64,000 bases of DNA from Nocardiopsis sp. N85 (lineage in GTDB: Bacteria; Actinomycetota; Actinomycetes; Streptosporangiales; Streptosporangiaceae): contig NZ_JARBUT010000016.1 in the NCBI RefSeq assembly GCF_028882275.1, forward strand, positions 62,001 to 126,000, written 5' to 3'. Both the position numbers and the translations under genes were made by a program. Below the pieces are notes generated by a model. It saw only the letters and a program-made list of their open reading frames with translations. It had not been told where the DNA came from and did not search any database. This document shows, one piece after another, positions 9,032 through 16,250 of the stretch; position 1 is the stretch's first letter, and each line of letters starts with the position of its first letter.

Positions 9032-10065
9032 TGGGCCACCTCGATCCGGAAGGAGCTGTTGGTCGTTCCCTGCTGGTTGACGCGGACGTCGACGCCGACG
9101 ACCGGACCGAACCGCTCGTCGGAGCGGAAGGGCGTGATGTCGGCCTCCAGGGTGGAGGGGAGGTCGTTCTCGCAGAAGGACGAGAACGACGCCTCCACCG
9201 AGACCGGGACCAGGGTCACCGGGTCCAGGCCCTCGGAGCGGGCCACGCCGGCCACGGCCACCTGGCGGGCGGCCTCGATGAGGAGGTTGCCGGGCAGGTG
9301 GTCGAGCGGGTGGTCGAACAGGTGGGGGTGGCTGTGGTCGGGGACCACGGTGGCCCGCCAGCTCTCGTCGCCCCGCTGGACGGGGTCGGTGATGACCACG
9401 TTGCGCGGATCGCGGCGACCCACCACGGAGGGCTGGGCCGGGATCGCCCGGGGCGCCGCGGCGGCGCTCCAGTCCAGGGACTCACGGCCCTTGGTGCGCA
9501 GCGCCTGGTAGGCCTGGCGGCTCAGGAAGATGAGCGCGCCGGTGGCCTGGGCGACCTCGGTCCCGTTGAGGAGGACCGTGCCGCGGAAGTCGTAGCCGCG
9601 CAGTCTGCCCGCCTGGTTGCGGTACAGGTCGGCCTCGGTGGCGACCATGAGGCGGGCGGGTTCGGCTCCCTGGCGCAGCCCGTCGAGGTCGCCGATGTGC
9701 AGCGACATGCGGTGCATGATGAACGCCCGGTCCATGGGGACGTCGAGGTGCCGGTGGGAGATGAGCACGCCGGTCTGGCGGCACGCCTCCAGGATCAGCG
9801 GCAGGTCGTAGGTGGGGGTCTCCAGCATGACGTGGCCGCGGGGCAGCTGGGCGGCGACGTCGAAGGTGTTCTCGCCGGTCTGCCGGGAGTCGGTGACGAA
9901 CACCTCCGAGACGGCCTTGCGGTGGACCAGCCCCCGGGGGACGGTCGCGTCGTAGTCGAGCTCGCGGATGCCGGTGTTCTCGGGATCCAGGTCGGCCAGG
10001 GCCCGCTGTGCGGAGTCCGTCACCTCGGCCACGGCACTCGGGGCGTCTGCGGTCGTGCGGTTCAT
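9022..10065 (-). CDS. AfsA-family gamma-butyrolactone/butenolide synthase
   Basis: The ATG at 10065 is preceded by GGGAAG at proper distance and gives 347 residues; a longer frame upstream has no ribosome site. Two AfsA (HotDog-like) repeats are seen: HRKAVSEVFVTD at about 48-59 with LEACRQTGVLISHR, and DHPLDHLPGNLLIEAARQ at about 248-265. AfsA/ScbA/MmfL enzymes condense a beta-ketoacyl thioester with dihydroxyacetone phosphate to make the precursor of diffusible hormone-like signals that switch on secondary metabolism. It is the first gene of a coupled operon with HAD and monooxygenase genes and has SARP-type repeats in its promoter. No ArpA-type receptor gene or BprA-type reductase was recognised in the window. 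Confidence 0.9.
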   Translation of the reverse strand: MNRTTADAPSAVAEVTDSAQRALADLDPENTGIRELDYDATVPRGLVHRKAVSEVFVTDSRQTGENTFDVAAQLPRGHVMLETPTYDLPLILEACRQTGVLISHRHLDVPMDRAFIMHRMSLHIGDLDGLRQGAEPARLMVATEADLYRNQAGRLRGYDFRGTVLLNGTEVAQATGALIFLSRQAYQALRTKGRESLDWSAAAAPRAIPAQPSVVGRRDPRNVVITDPVQRGDESWRATVVPDHSHPHLFDHPLDHLPGNLLIEAARQVAVAGVARSEGLDPVTLVPVSVEASFSSFCENDLPSTLEADITPFRSDERFGPVVGVDVRVNQQGTTNSSFRIEVAQWV

Positions 10066-10195
10066 GTCTTCCCTTTCGTTCGCGTTCCCCTCGGGGGGGT
10101 GTTCCGCCGAGGGACAACGGGGTTCGGAACGGTGAGGAGAGCGGTCCCCCGTGACGGGGACGGGCGGGGAACGGCCCGTCCCCGTACAAGAACCG

Positions 10196-10240
10196 AGTAT
10201 CGAGAGGGGGCCTGAAGACGACCTGGAACCCGACCTGAAG
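10196..10240 (-). promoter_or_regulatory. SARP-type heptad repeats plus -10 box upstream of afsA-like operon
   Basis: Read on the minus strand, CTTCAGG (10240-10234), TTCCAGG (10228-10222) and CTTCAGG (10217-10211) repeat with CAGG cores 12 and 11 bp apart, that is one helical turn. Nine bases after the last repeat comes GATACT (10201-10196) as a -10 box, and there is no good -35. Heptameric direct repeats at about 11 bp, ending about 8 bp before the -10, are the known recognition layout for SARP activators such as ActII-ORF4 and DnrI. A SARP gene lies directly opposite. Confidence 0.65.
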
Positions 10241-10346
10241 GCCAATTGTGAAGAAAATTCATTTTTGACCCCGCACGCGGCGTTCACATGCGAAGATGCG
10301 CGTGCAATTGATCCCTGCCGCAGATGATCAAGACTTTGTGACTATC

Positions 10347-10368
10347 GACACAAGGTACGACTTGTGCC
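10347..10368. promoter_or_regulatory. 22 bp palindrome, candidate operator upstream of SARP gene
   Basis: CACAAG (10349-10354), spacer GTACGA, CTTGTG (10361-10366) is perfect and extends to 22 bp with one mismatch. A third related half-site CTTTGTG is at 10334-10340. Length and symmetry fit a TetR-family dimer site such as the autoregulatory elements bound by butyrolactone receptors, but the sequence does not match a consensus I can vouch for. Confidence 0.4.
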
Positions 10369-10629
10369 CTGTCGCCTCCGGTCCTCGTCTGCGAAAGCTC
10401 CCGCCTCGACGTCGGAGTGGAGCCGATCCATTACATAAAGCCATGATCTGCGTGTTTATGATCGCCTTACCGCATCCGAGCGACATGGACCCGTCGGGAC
10501 GGGGCGGGACTCCGTACCCCTCAGAGCGAATCGGCCGGAACCGGAACCGGGGCGATGTCGGGAGAAGCCGGAGTGCACGGAACGTGGGAGACATCGATAG
10601 CGCAAGACAACGGCCGGAAGGATTCCGGA

Positions 10630-11436
10630 ATGATCAGAACACGGCGGACGGCACCGACGACCGTCTCGGTCCTGGGAGAGCTGGAGGTGATCGGGGATCA
10701 CGGCCCTCTGCCCCTGGGCGCACCCCGACAGCGCGCGGTGCTCGCGGCCCTGGTGCTCAACGGCGATCGCCCCTTGACCACGCAGCGCGTCATCACGATG
10801 GTCTGGGGTTCGACCCCCCCGGCCTACGCGGTCAACCTGGTCCACAAGTACATGTCGGGCCTGCGCCGCGCCCTGATCGACCTGCCCCCGCACAAGCGGG
10901 TCGACATCGAGAGCGGACCGTCGGGATACCGGCTCGTGGCACCGGTCGGCCAGGTGGACCTGGCCCTGTTCCAGACCTGGATCGACGCCGCGCGCGACCT
11001 GCGCGCACGCGGGGACGGCGAACGGGCCGCGGAGTTGTTCGGCCGGGCGCTGGACCTGTGGCGCGGCCCCCTGCTCGGGGAGCTCTCCGGCTCCGCCTTC
11101 GACGAGGAACGCGAGTTCATGGAGACCGTTCGACTGGCGGTGCTGGAGGAGTACGCCACCGTCGCCATCGAGGTCGGACGCCAGGCCGACGTGGTGGAAT
11201 CACTGCGCGAGGCGCTGCGCCGCCACCCCCTGGAGGAGAACCTGGCCAGGCTTCTGATCCTGGCCCTGTACAGCGAGGGACGCACGGCCGAGGCCGTCCG
11301 TGTGTACCAACGCCTGACCTCGCACATGCTGGGCGAGCTCAACGTGCCGCCCCGCCCCGAACTGCACGATCTCTATCAGATCATCCGACGCCACGGGCCG
11401 ATCCCCACCGGGAGACGGCTCCAGCACATCCCCTGA
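10630..11436 (+). CDS. SARP-family transcriptional activator
   Basis: The ATG at 10630 follows GGAAGGA closely and gives 268 residues; an in-frame ATG at 10555 lacks such a site. Residues 1-100 form an OmpR-like winged helix DNA-binding domain (LGAPRQRAVLAALVL at about 30-44, YMSGLRRAL), and 107-255 form the bacterial transcriptional activation domain. There is no ATPase or TPR extension, so it is a short SARP like ActII-ORF4 or RedD, which activate antibiotic clusters through direct repeats. The opposite promoter of the afsA-like operon carries such repeats, so this protein is the best candidate activator. No polyketide or peptide synthase is present in the window. Confidence 0.92.
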   Translation: MIRTRRTAPTTVSVLGELEVIGDHGPLPLGAPRQRAVLAALVLNGDRPLTTQRVITMVWGSTPPAYAVNLVHKYMSGLRRALIDLPPHKRVDIESGPSGYRLVAPVGQVDLALFQTWIDAARDLRARGDGERAAELFGRALDLWRGPLLGELSGSAFDEEREFMETVRLAVLEEYATVAIEVGRQADVVESLREALRRHPLEENLARLLILALYSEGRTAEAVRVYQRLTSHMLGELNVPPRPELHDLYQIIRRHGPIPTGRRLQHIP

Positions 11437-11490
11437 CCCCCTCCTCACCGATGCCGCCGCGCACCGGTGACCATGCCGTGGTGCGTCACA

Positions 11491-11522
11491 GGTCCCGCCG
11501 GAGAGAACCTCACGGCGGGACC
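11491..11522. terminator. hairpin between convergent SARP and MMPL genes
   Basis: GGTCCCGCCG (11491-11500) and CGGCGGGACC (11513-11522) pair perfectly around a 12-base loop, 54 bp after the SARP stop and just after the MMPL stop at 11533. It can serve both strands. No U tract follows. Confidence 0.6.
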
Positions 11523-11532
11523 GTCTCCGATC

Positions 11533-13743
11533 TCAGACTCCGGCGGGCACGCGTTCGCGTTCGTCCGAAACCCGGACCGAAGGCTCCTCATCTCCGCCCT
11601 CGGAGATCCCGATGCGGTCGTGCAGCCACCGCAGTGGCCGGGGCAGCCACCAGTTCACCCCGCCGAGCAGGCGCATCGTCGCCGGCACCATGATCGCGCG
11701 CACCAGAGTGGCGTCCACGAGCACCGCGAGCGCCAGGCCGATGCCGATGATCTTCAGGAACAGCAGGTCCGAGGCGCCCATGGCCAGGAGCACCACCATG
11801 AGCAGGATCGCGGCGCTGGTGATGATCCGGCCGGTGTGCTGGAGACCGGTCGCCACCGATCGGGTGTTGTCACCGGTGCGCAGGTACTCCTCGCGGACCC
11901 GGCTGAGCAGGAACAGCTCGTAGTCCATGGCCAGGCCGAACGCGACGACGGTGATGAGCACCAGGTACGTGGGATCGATCGTGCCCACCGCCTCGAACCC
12001 GAGCAGGCCCGCGAAGGCCCCCTCCTGGAACCCCCAGACGACCACGCCCAGCGAGGCGCTCAAGGACAGCGCGCCCATGAGGACCGCCTTGACGGGGAGG
12101 ACCACCGAGCCGAACGCCAGGAAGAGCAGGAACAGTGTGGCGCCCGCGATGAAGCCGATGGTGGTCGGGGCCGCCGCCACGATGGCGGCGACGTTGTCCT
12201 GCTGCATGGCGGCCACACCGCCCACCAGGGCCTCCTCCGCGCCGTCGGGCGCGGGTTCGGCGCGCACGTCGGCCACGAGGCCCTTGATCTCGTCGGAGTC
12301 GGCGGCGCCCTGGTAGGCGACCAGGACGTGGGCGATGCCGTCGCCGGTGCGCTCCACCCGTGCCAGGGTGACCTCGGGCAGACCCTCCAGACGTTCGACG
12401 TAGTCGTCCAAGGCCTCGTCGCCGGCGTCGCCGACCACGGCGACGTGCAGCCGTCCCAGGCCGCCCCCCGGGAAGTCCTCGGCGACCGACTCGGTGGCGA
12501 TCCGGCTGCCGGCGTCCTGGGGCAGGTAGCGCTGATCGGTGGTGCCCAGGTGGGCGGAGACCAGGCCGGAGCCGAAGATCACCAGGACACCGAGGACCGC
12601 GACCAGTGAGACGGCGGGGCCGCGCATCACGGTGCGGGCCAGACGCGTCCATCCGCCCTCATGGAGGGTCCCGGTGACGGTGCGTCGGGGCAGCGGCAGT
12701 CTCAGGCCGTCGATGCGGTGGCCCACCACCGACAACAGCGCCGGAAGGAAGACCAGGGCGGCGAGGAGGTCGAACAGGACCACGGCGATACCGCCGAAGC
12801 CGATCGACTTCAGGATCGGCTGGGGAAAGAACAGCAGGCCGGCGAAGGCGATGCCGACGGTGACCCCGGAGAAGGCGACGGTGCGTCCGGCGGTGTCCAC
12901 GGTGCGACCGACGGCGGCGGCCACCCCGCGCCCCCTGGCCAGTTCCTCGCGGAACCGGCTGACCATGAACAGGCCGTAGTCGATCGCCAGTCCCAGGCCC
13001 AGGATGGTGGCGACGTTGACGGCGAACACCGACACCTCGGTGACGTGGGTGAGGACGCGCAGGGTCACGAGGGAGCCCAGGATCGCCAGACCGCCCACCG
13101 CGAGGGGGACGACGCCGGCGATGAGGCCGCCGAAGATCAGCACCAGCAGGAACAGCAGGAGGGGCAGCGTGATGAGTTCGGCGCGGACGACATCGCTCTC
13201 GGCGGCCTCCGACAACTCGTGCTCGACGGCGATGGGGCCGCCCAGGTGGGTCTCCAGCGGGCCCGAGGCCAGGTGTTCGGCGACGTCGTCGTACTGGTCC
13301 AGCCGTTCGGGGTGGCTCTCCCCCGTGAGCGTGATCGGGATGTACGTCGCGTGCATGTCCTCGGAGACGAGCATGCCGCGCTCGATGTCGGAGAGCCCTT
13401 CGTCGAGGTAGACGTCGAAGTCGGCGACGACGCCCCGGGGCATGTCGTCGGCGATGCGCTGGATCGCCGCGGCGAAGGTCGGGTTGTCCACCTTCATCTC
13501 GTCGCTGCGGTAGACGGCCACGATGTCGACGTCGTCGTGGCCCAGTTCGCCTTCGAGCACGTCCATCGCCCGGGAGGACTCGGCTCCGGGGTCCTCGAAA
13601 CCGCTTTCGCTGACGTCCGAGAAGACGCCGGATCCCCATACCACCGCGAACACGGCGAAGACCGCGGTGGTGACCAGGACGGCCCACCGGAAGCGATGGG
13701 CGCCAAGCCCGAGACGACCGAAAAGCCCCGTGTGCGTTGGCAT
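11533..13743 (-). CDS. MMPL/RND-family membrane exporter
   Basis: 736 residues from an ATG at 13743. A first helix at about 19-39 is followed by an extracellular domain. One membrane block contains GLAIDYGLFMVSRFREEL near 248, a second extracellular domain follows a helix near 390, and a second block contains GLAMDYELFLLSRVREEY near 600. It ends with an amphipathic segment and a short charged tail. It is divergent from a TetR-family gene across an operator-like region, a common pairing in which the repressor controls the pump in response to a ligand. It is more distant from the other two MMPL proteins than those are from each other. The substrate is unknown; drug, fatty acid or local signal export are all possible. 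Confidence 0.92.
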   Translation of the reverse strand: MPTHTGLFGRLGLGAHRFRWAVLVTTAVFAVFAVVWGSGVFSDVSESGFEDPGAESSRAMDVLEGELGHDDVDIVAVYRSDEMKVDNPTFAAAIQRIADDMPRGVVADFDVYLDEGLSDIERGMLVSEDMHATYIPITLTGESHPERLDQYDDVAEHLASGPLETHLGGPIAVEHELSEAAESDVVRAELITLPLLLFLLVLIFGGLIAGVVPLAVGGLAILGSLVTLRVLTHVTEVSVFAVNVATILGLGLAIDYGLFMVSRFREELARGRGVAAAVGRTVDTAGRTVAFSGVTVGIAFAGLLFFPQPILKSIGFGGIAVVLFDLLAALVFLPALLSVVGHRIDGLRLPLPRRTVTGTLHEGGWTRLARTVMRGPAVSLVAVLGVLVIFGSGLVSAHLGTTDQRYLPQDAGSRIATESVAEDFPGGGLGRLHVAVVGDAGDEALDDYVERLEGLPEVTLARVERTGDGIAHVLVAYQGAADSDEIKGLVADVRAEPAPDGAEEALVGGVAAMQQDNVAAIVAAAPTTIGFIAGATLFLLFLAFGSVVLPVKAVLMGALSLSASLGVVVWGFQEGAFAGLLGFEAVGTIDPTYLVLITVVAFGLAMDYELFLLSRVREEYLRTGDNTRSVATGLQHTGRIITSAAILLMVVLLAMGASDLLFLKIIGIGLALAVLVDATLVRAIMVPATMRLLGGVNWWLPRPLRWLHDRIGISEGGDEEPSVRVSDERERVPAGV

Positions 13744-13774
13744 GAGCAGCCCTTTCGGCGAACGGCCTTCGTGT

Positions 13775-13809
13775 CCGTTAACGCTGTTCGCTAACGGCGT
13801 TCACTAAAG
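13775..13809. promoter_or_regulatory. operator-like repeats between MMPL and TetR genes
   Basis: CCGTTA (13775-13780) and TAACGG (13792-13797) make an inverted repeat. GTTCGCTAACG (13786-13796) is repeated as GTTCACTAAAG (13799-13809), 13 bp further on. TACGAT at 13821-13826 could be the -10 of the TetR gene. The overlap of repeats with both promoters fits autoregulation by the adjacent TetR protein. Confidence 0.5.
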
Positions 13810-13872
13810 CGTGCAGGCATTACGATGTCAATATCACCGGATGTGACCATAAAACGGGGTGTACCGCAGCAC

Positions 13873-14655
13873 ATGACGAAGCCGCAGCTTGAACGGGTCG
13901 AGCGGGTACCGAGCCGCCGGGAGCGTGTGCGCGAGGCCACACTCTCCGAGATCAAGGCGATCGCCCGCAGCCACCTCGTCGAGCACGGGGTCGCGGGAGT
14001 GTCCCTGCGGGCGATCGCCCGAGAGATGGGGATGACCGCGCCCGGTCTGTACCGCTACGTGTCGGGGATCGACTCGCTCCTGGTGCTCATCACCGCCGAC
14101 ATGTTCGACGAACTGGCCGCCGCGGTGTCGGACGCCGACGCCAGCGTGCCCGCCGAGGACACCGACCGGCGCATCAACACCTCGCTGCGCGCCTTCCGGG
14201 GGTGGGCGCTGGAGCACCCGGCGGAGTTCGCCGTGATGTTCGGGCCGCGCAAGCGGCTGGAACAGGAGGTGGACCTCACTCCGGCGGTCGAGGCGGGAAG
14301 TAGGTTCGGGGCCACCTTCTTCACCCTGTTCGAGCGCTTGATCGACGAGGCGAGGTTCGAGCTGCCCGACAGCGGACGGGTCACCCCGGAGCTCGCCCGG
14401 GAGCTGCGGGCCTTCGCCGTCACCTGCGGCTTCGCGGGATCGGAGACGTCCGTCGAGGCGATGATGGTGCTCAGCTCGTGCTGGGTGCGCCTGTACGGCG
14501 TGGTCTGCATGGAGGTGTTCCAGCACCTGGATTTCGTGATGCGGGACATGGAACCACTCTTCGAGTCCGAGCTTCAGAACGTACTGACAGGCCTGGGCGT
14601 TCGGTACGAAGCACCGCAAAGCAACGAAACGGCTACCATCAGTACGCCCGATTAA
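13873..14655 (+). CDS. TetR/AcrR-family repressor with WHG-type ligand domain
   Basis: 260 residues from the ATG at 13873; an in-frame ATG at 13825 would add 16 atypical residues and would overlap a probable -10 box, so I prefer the shorter form, though neither start has a strong ribosome site. The N-terminal helix-turn-helix lies at about 20-65 (GVAGVSLRAIAREMGMTAPG, then LYRYV). The C-terminal part, with WALEHPAEFAVMFGP, is the WHG-associated ligand domain found in regulators of fatty-acid or drug-type pumps. Its divergent neighbour is an MMPL exporter, the likely target. It does not look like an ArpA-type butyrolactone receptor. Confidence 0.88.
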   Translation: MTKPQLERVERVPSRRERVREATLSEIKAIARSHLVEHGVAGVSLRAIAREMGMTAPGLYRYVSGIDSLLVLITADMFDELAAAVSDADASVPAEDTDRRINTSLRAFRGWALEHPAEFAVMFGPRKRLEQEVDLTPAVEAGSRFGATFFTLFERLIDEARFELPDSGRVTPELARELRAFAVTCGFAGSETSVEAMMVLSSCWVRLYGVVCMEVFQHLDFVMRDMEPLFESELQNVLTGLGVRYEAPQSNETATISTPD

Positions 14656-14750
14656 GCCCCATACTGGAGGTCTGTGGCACTTGCCGGATTCGCCCGGGGT
14701 GGATCCGGTCCCGGCCGGCGCGCCATGGCATGAGAGCGAGGACCGACCCT

Positions 14751-16250
14751 GTGGAGAACCGACCCGGCGATGAGCGGTACGAACCGTCCACCGGCACCCC
14801 CTGGGTCCCCGGCACCACCGTGCACACGAACTCCTCGCGGTCCTCCGACGGCGGGGCCGACCGGGGCCTTCCGCCGGGCGTGCCCGCCGCACCCCCGCCC
14901 GCCGCCGCCCCTCGGCCCCCGGCGACCCCCGACGCCTCGGCCGCGCCCGACGGCGCCTCCACCCCCGGGACGCCGCAGGGCCCGTACACATCACAGGTCC
15001 ATCGAGGCGGGGGCGTCCCCCAGGGCGCCCACGCGCCCGGTGGATCGCAGGGTCACGGCGGTGTCCACGGTCCTCCCGGAGCGTCCAGCGGCGGGCCGTA
15101 CGGCCCGCACGGCGCGCAGGTCCACCGGGGCGAGGGCGTCCCCCCGGGTTCCACCGGAACGCCGTGGGGTCCGCAGGGGCACCGGGGCGGACCGGCCCCC
15201 GGCGGCCAAGGGGCGCCGTGGGGTCCGCAGGGGTACCAGGGCGGACCGTGGGAACCCCGGTTCCCCGGGAACGGACAGGGCCCCTTCGCGCAGGCGTACG
15301 GCGGGGCACCGCAACGGCAATGGCGCTACGTACAGCCCCCGGTACCGCAGTGGGGGCACCCCGAGGCGTGGCCGCGGCCCCAGCCCGGAAGACGGGGGCG
15401 CGGTGTGCTGGTGGCGTCCGCGCTGGCCGCGACCGTGGCGTTGGCGGCGCTGGCCGCCAGCATCGCCATCGTCGTCGCCACGCCGCAGCCGGAACCGACA
15501 CCGACGGGCGAGGACCTCTCGGCCTACTACGACGAACGGCTCTCCGAACCGCCGGAGGAGGTCGTCGTCGACATCGCCGACCACCCGCTGTACGACGCGG
15601 CCACGCCCGTGGAGATCCCCTGCGACGTCCCCGACCTGGAGATGGGCTCCGACGACTCCTGGGAGGAGTTCGCCACGGCCACCGGGCATTGCCTGGACGA
15701 GCTGTGGGCCCCCGTCTTCGACGACCTGGGGCTGAGCGTGGGGACCCCCGAGATCGCCGTCACCCGCGAGTCCCCCGACTCCGGCGACGAGGAGGGTTAC
15801 ACCCTCGCCTACTACGAGGGCGACTACGAGCGCATCACCGTGGTCCTGCCCAACGTGCGCACGCTCGGCGGACAGATCCCCGCCGAGGCGCGCGAGGACG
15901 TGTGGATCGCCCTCATGGGCCACGAGTACGGCCACCACGTGCAGTACGTGACCGGCATCCTCGACATCTCCCACGACCTGCGCCGCAAGGCGGCCGACGA
16001 GGACGAGGAGCTGGACACCCTGCGCCGCACCGAACTCCAGGCCGAGTGCATGGCCGGGATCGGGCTGCGCGCCATCACCGGCGCCGACCGGCGATCCCTG
16101 ACCTGGGTCAACGCCAACTTCAACGGCGGCGGCGACCTGCCCACCCACGGCACGGCGACCAACCGGGCCGAGTGGCTGGAGCGGGGCTGGGACGAGAGCA
16201 CCGTGGGTGGCTGCAACACCTACGGCGCCGACCCGGACCAGGTCACCTGA
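14751..16250 (+). CDS. membrane-anchored neutral zinc metallopeptidase (YpfJ-like) with Pro/Gly-rich N-terminus
   Basis: The GTG at 14751 has AGGA eight bases upstream and gives 499 residues; an ATG at 14730 lacks a ribosome site. Residues 1-210 are Pro/Gly/His-rich low complexity and probably cytoplasmic, with degenerate repeats. A transmembrane helix at about 217-240 follows, then an extracellular metallopeptidase domain with the zinc motif HEYGHH near 391 and RTELQAECMAG near 425, as in the putative neutral zinc metallopeptidase family. ANFNGGGDLPTHGT and a closing GCNTYG are also typical. The biological substrate of this family is not known. It overlaps the convergent reductase gene by 8 bp. 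Confidence 0.9.
   Translation: MENRPGDERYEPSTGTPWVPGTTVHTNSSRSSDGGADRGLPPGVPAAPPPAAAPRPPATPDASAAPDGASTPGTPQGPYTSQVHRGGGVPQGAHAPGGSQGHGGVHGPPGASSGGPYGPHGAQVHRGEGVPPGSTGTPWGPQGHRGGPAPGGQGAPWGPQGYQGGPWEPRFPGNGQGPFAQAYGGAPQRQWRYVQPPVPQWGHPEAWPRPQPGRRGRGVLVASALAATVALAALAASIAIVVATPQPEPTPTGEDLSAYYDERLSEPPEEVVVDIADHPLYDAATPVEIPCDVPDLEMGSDDSWEEFATATGHCLDELWAPVFDDLGLSVGTPEIAVTRESPDSGDEEGYTLAYYEGDYERITVVLPNVRTLGGQIPAEAREDVWIALMGHEYGHHVQYVTGILDISHDLRRKAADEDEELDTLRRTELQAECMAGIGLRAITGADRRSLTWVNANFNGGGDLPTHGTATNRAEWLERGWDESTVGGCNTYGADPDQVT
14994..15243 (+). repeat. degenerate coding repeats in metallopeptidase N-terminus
   Basis: Two 19 bp identical copies beginning GCCGTGGGGTCC (15161-15179 and 15215-15233, 54 bp apart) extend to about 31 bp with two mismatches and encode PWGPQGHRGG and PWGPQGYQGG. 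A second pair 123 bp apart (from 14994 and 15117) encodes QVHRGGGVPQG and QVHRGEGVPPG. Confidence 0.8.

Larger units (their letters stand above)
10066..10629. other. 564 bp divergent regulatory region between afsA-like and SARP genes
   Basis: No gene is seen. The region is less GC-rich than its surroundings and holds the SARP-type repeats and -10 box for the leftward operon (10196-10240), an A/T-rich stretch with the small palindrome AAAATTCATTTT (10254-10265), an inverted repeat GCACGCG/CGCGTGC (10273-10279 and 10299-10305), and the 22 bp palindrome at 10347-10368. For the rightward SARP gene a possible -10 is TATGAT at 10457-10462. The long leader on both sides suggests several regulators act here. 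Confidence 0.6.

Noticed and set aside
13873..14655. TetR gene as the missing butyrolactone receptor
   Set aside because: Its ligand domain is of the WHG type and its place beside an MMPL pump fits pump control; ArpA-like features were not seen.
1..14655. Complete antibiotic biosynthetic cluster
   Set aside because: Regulators, signal synthesis and exporters are present but no polyketide, peptide or terpene synthase; the core may lie left of the window.
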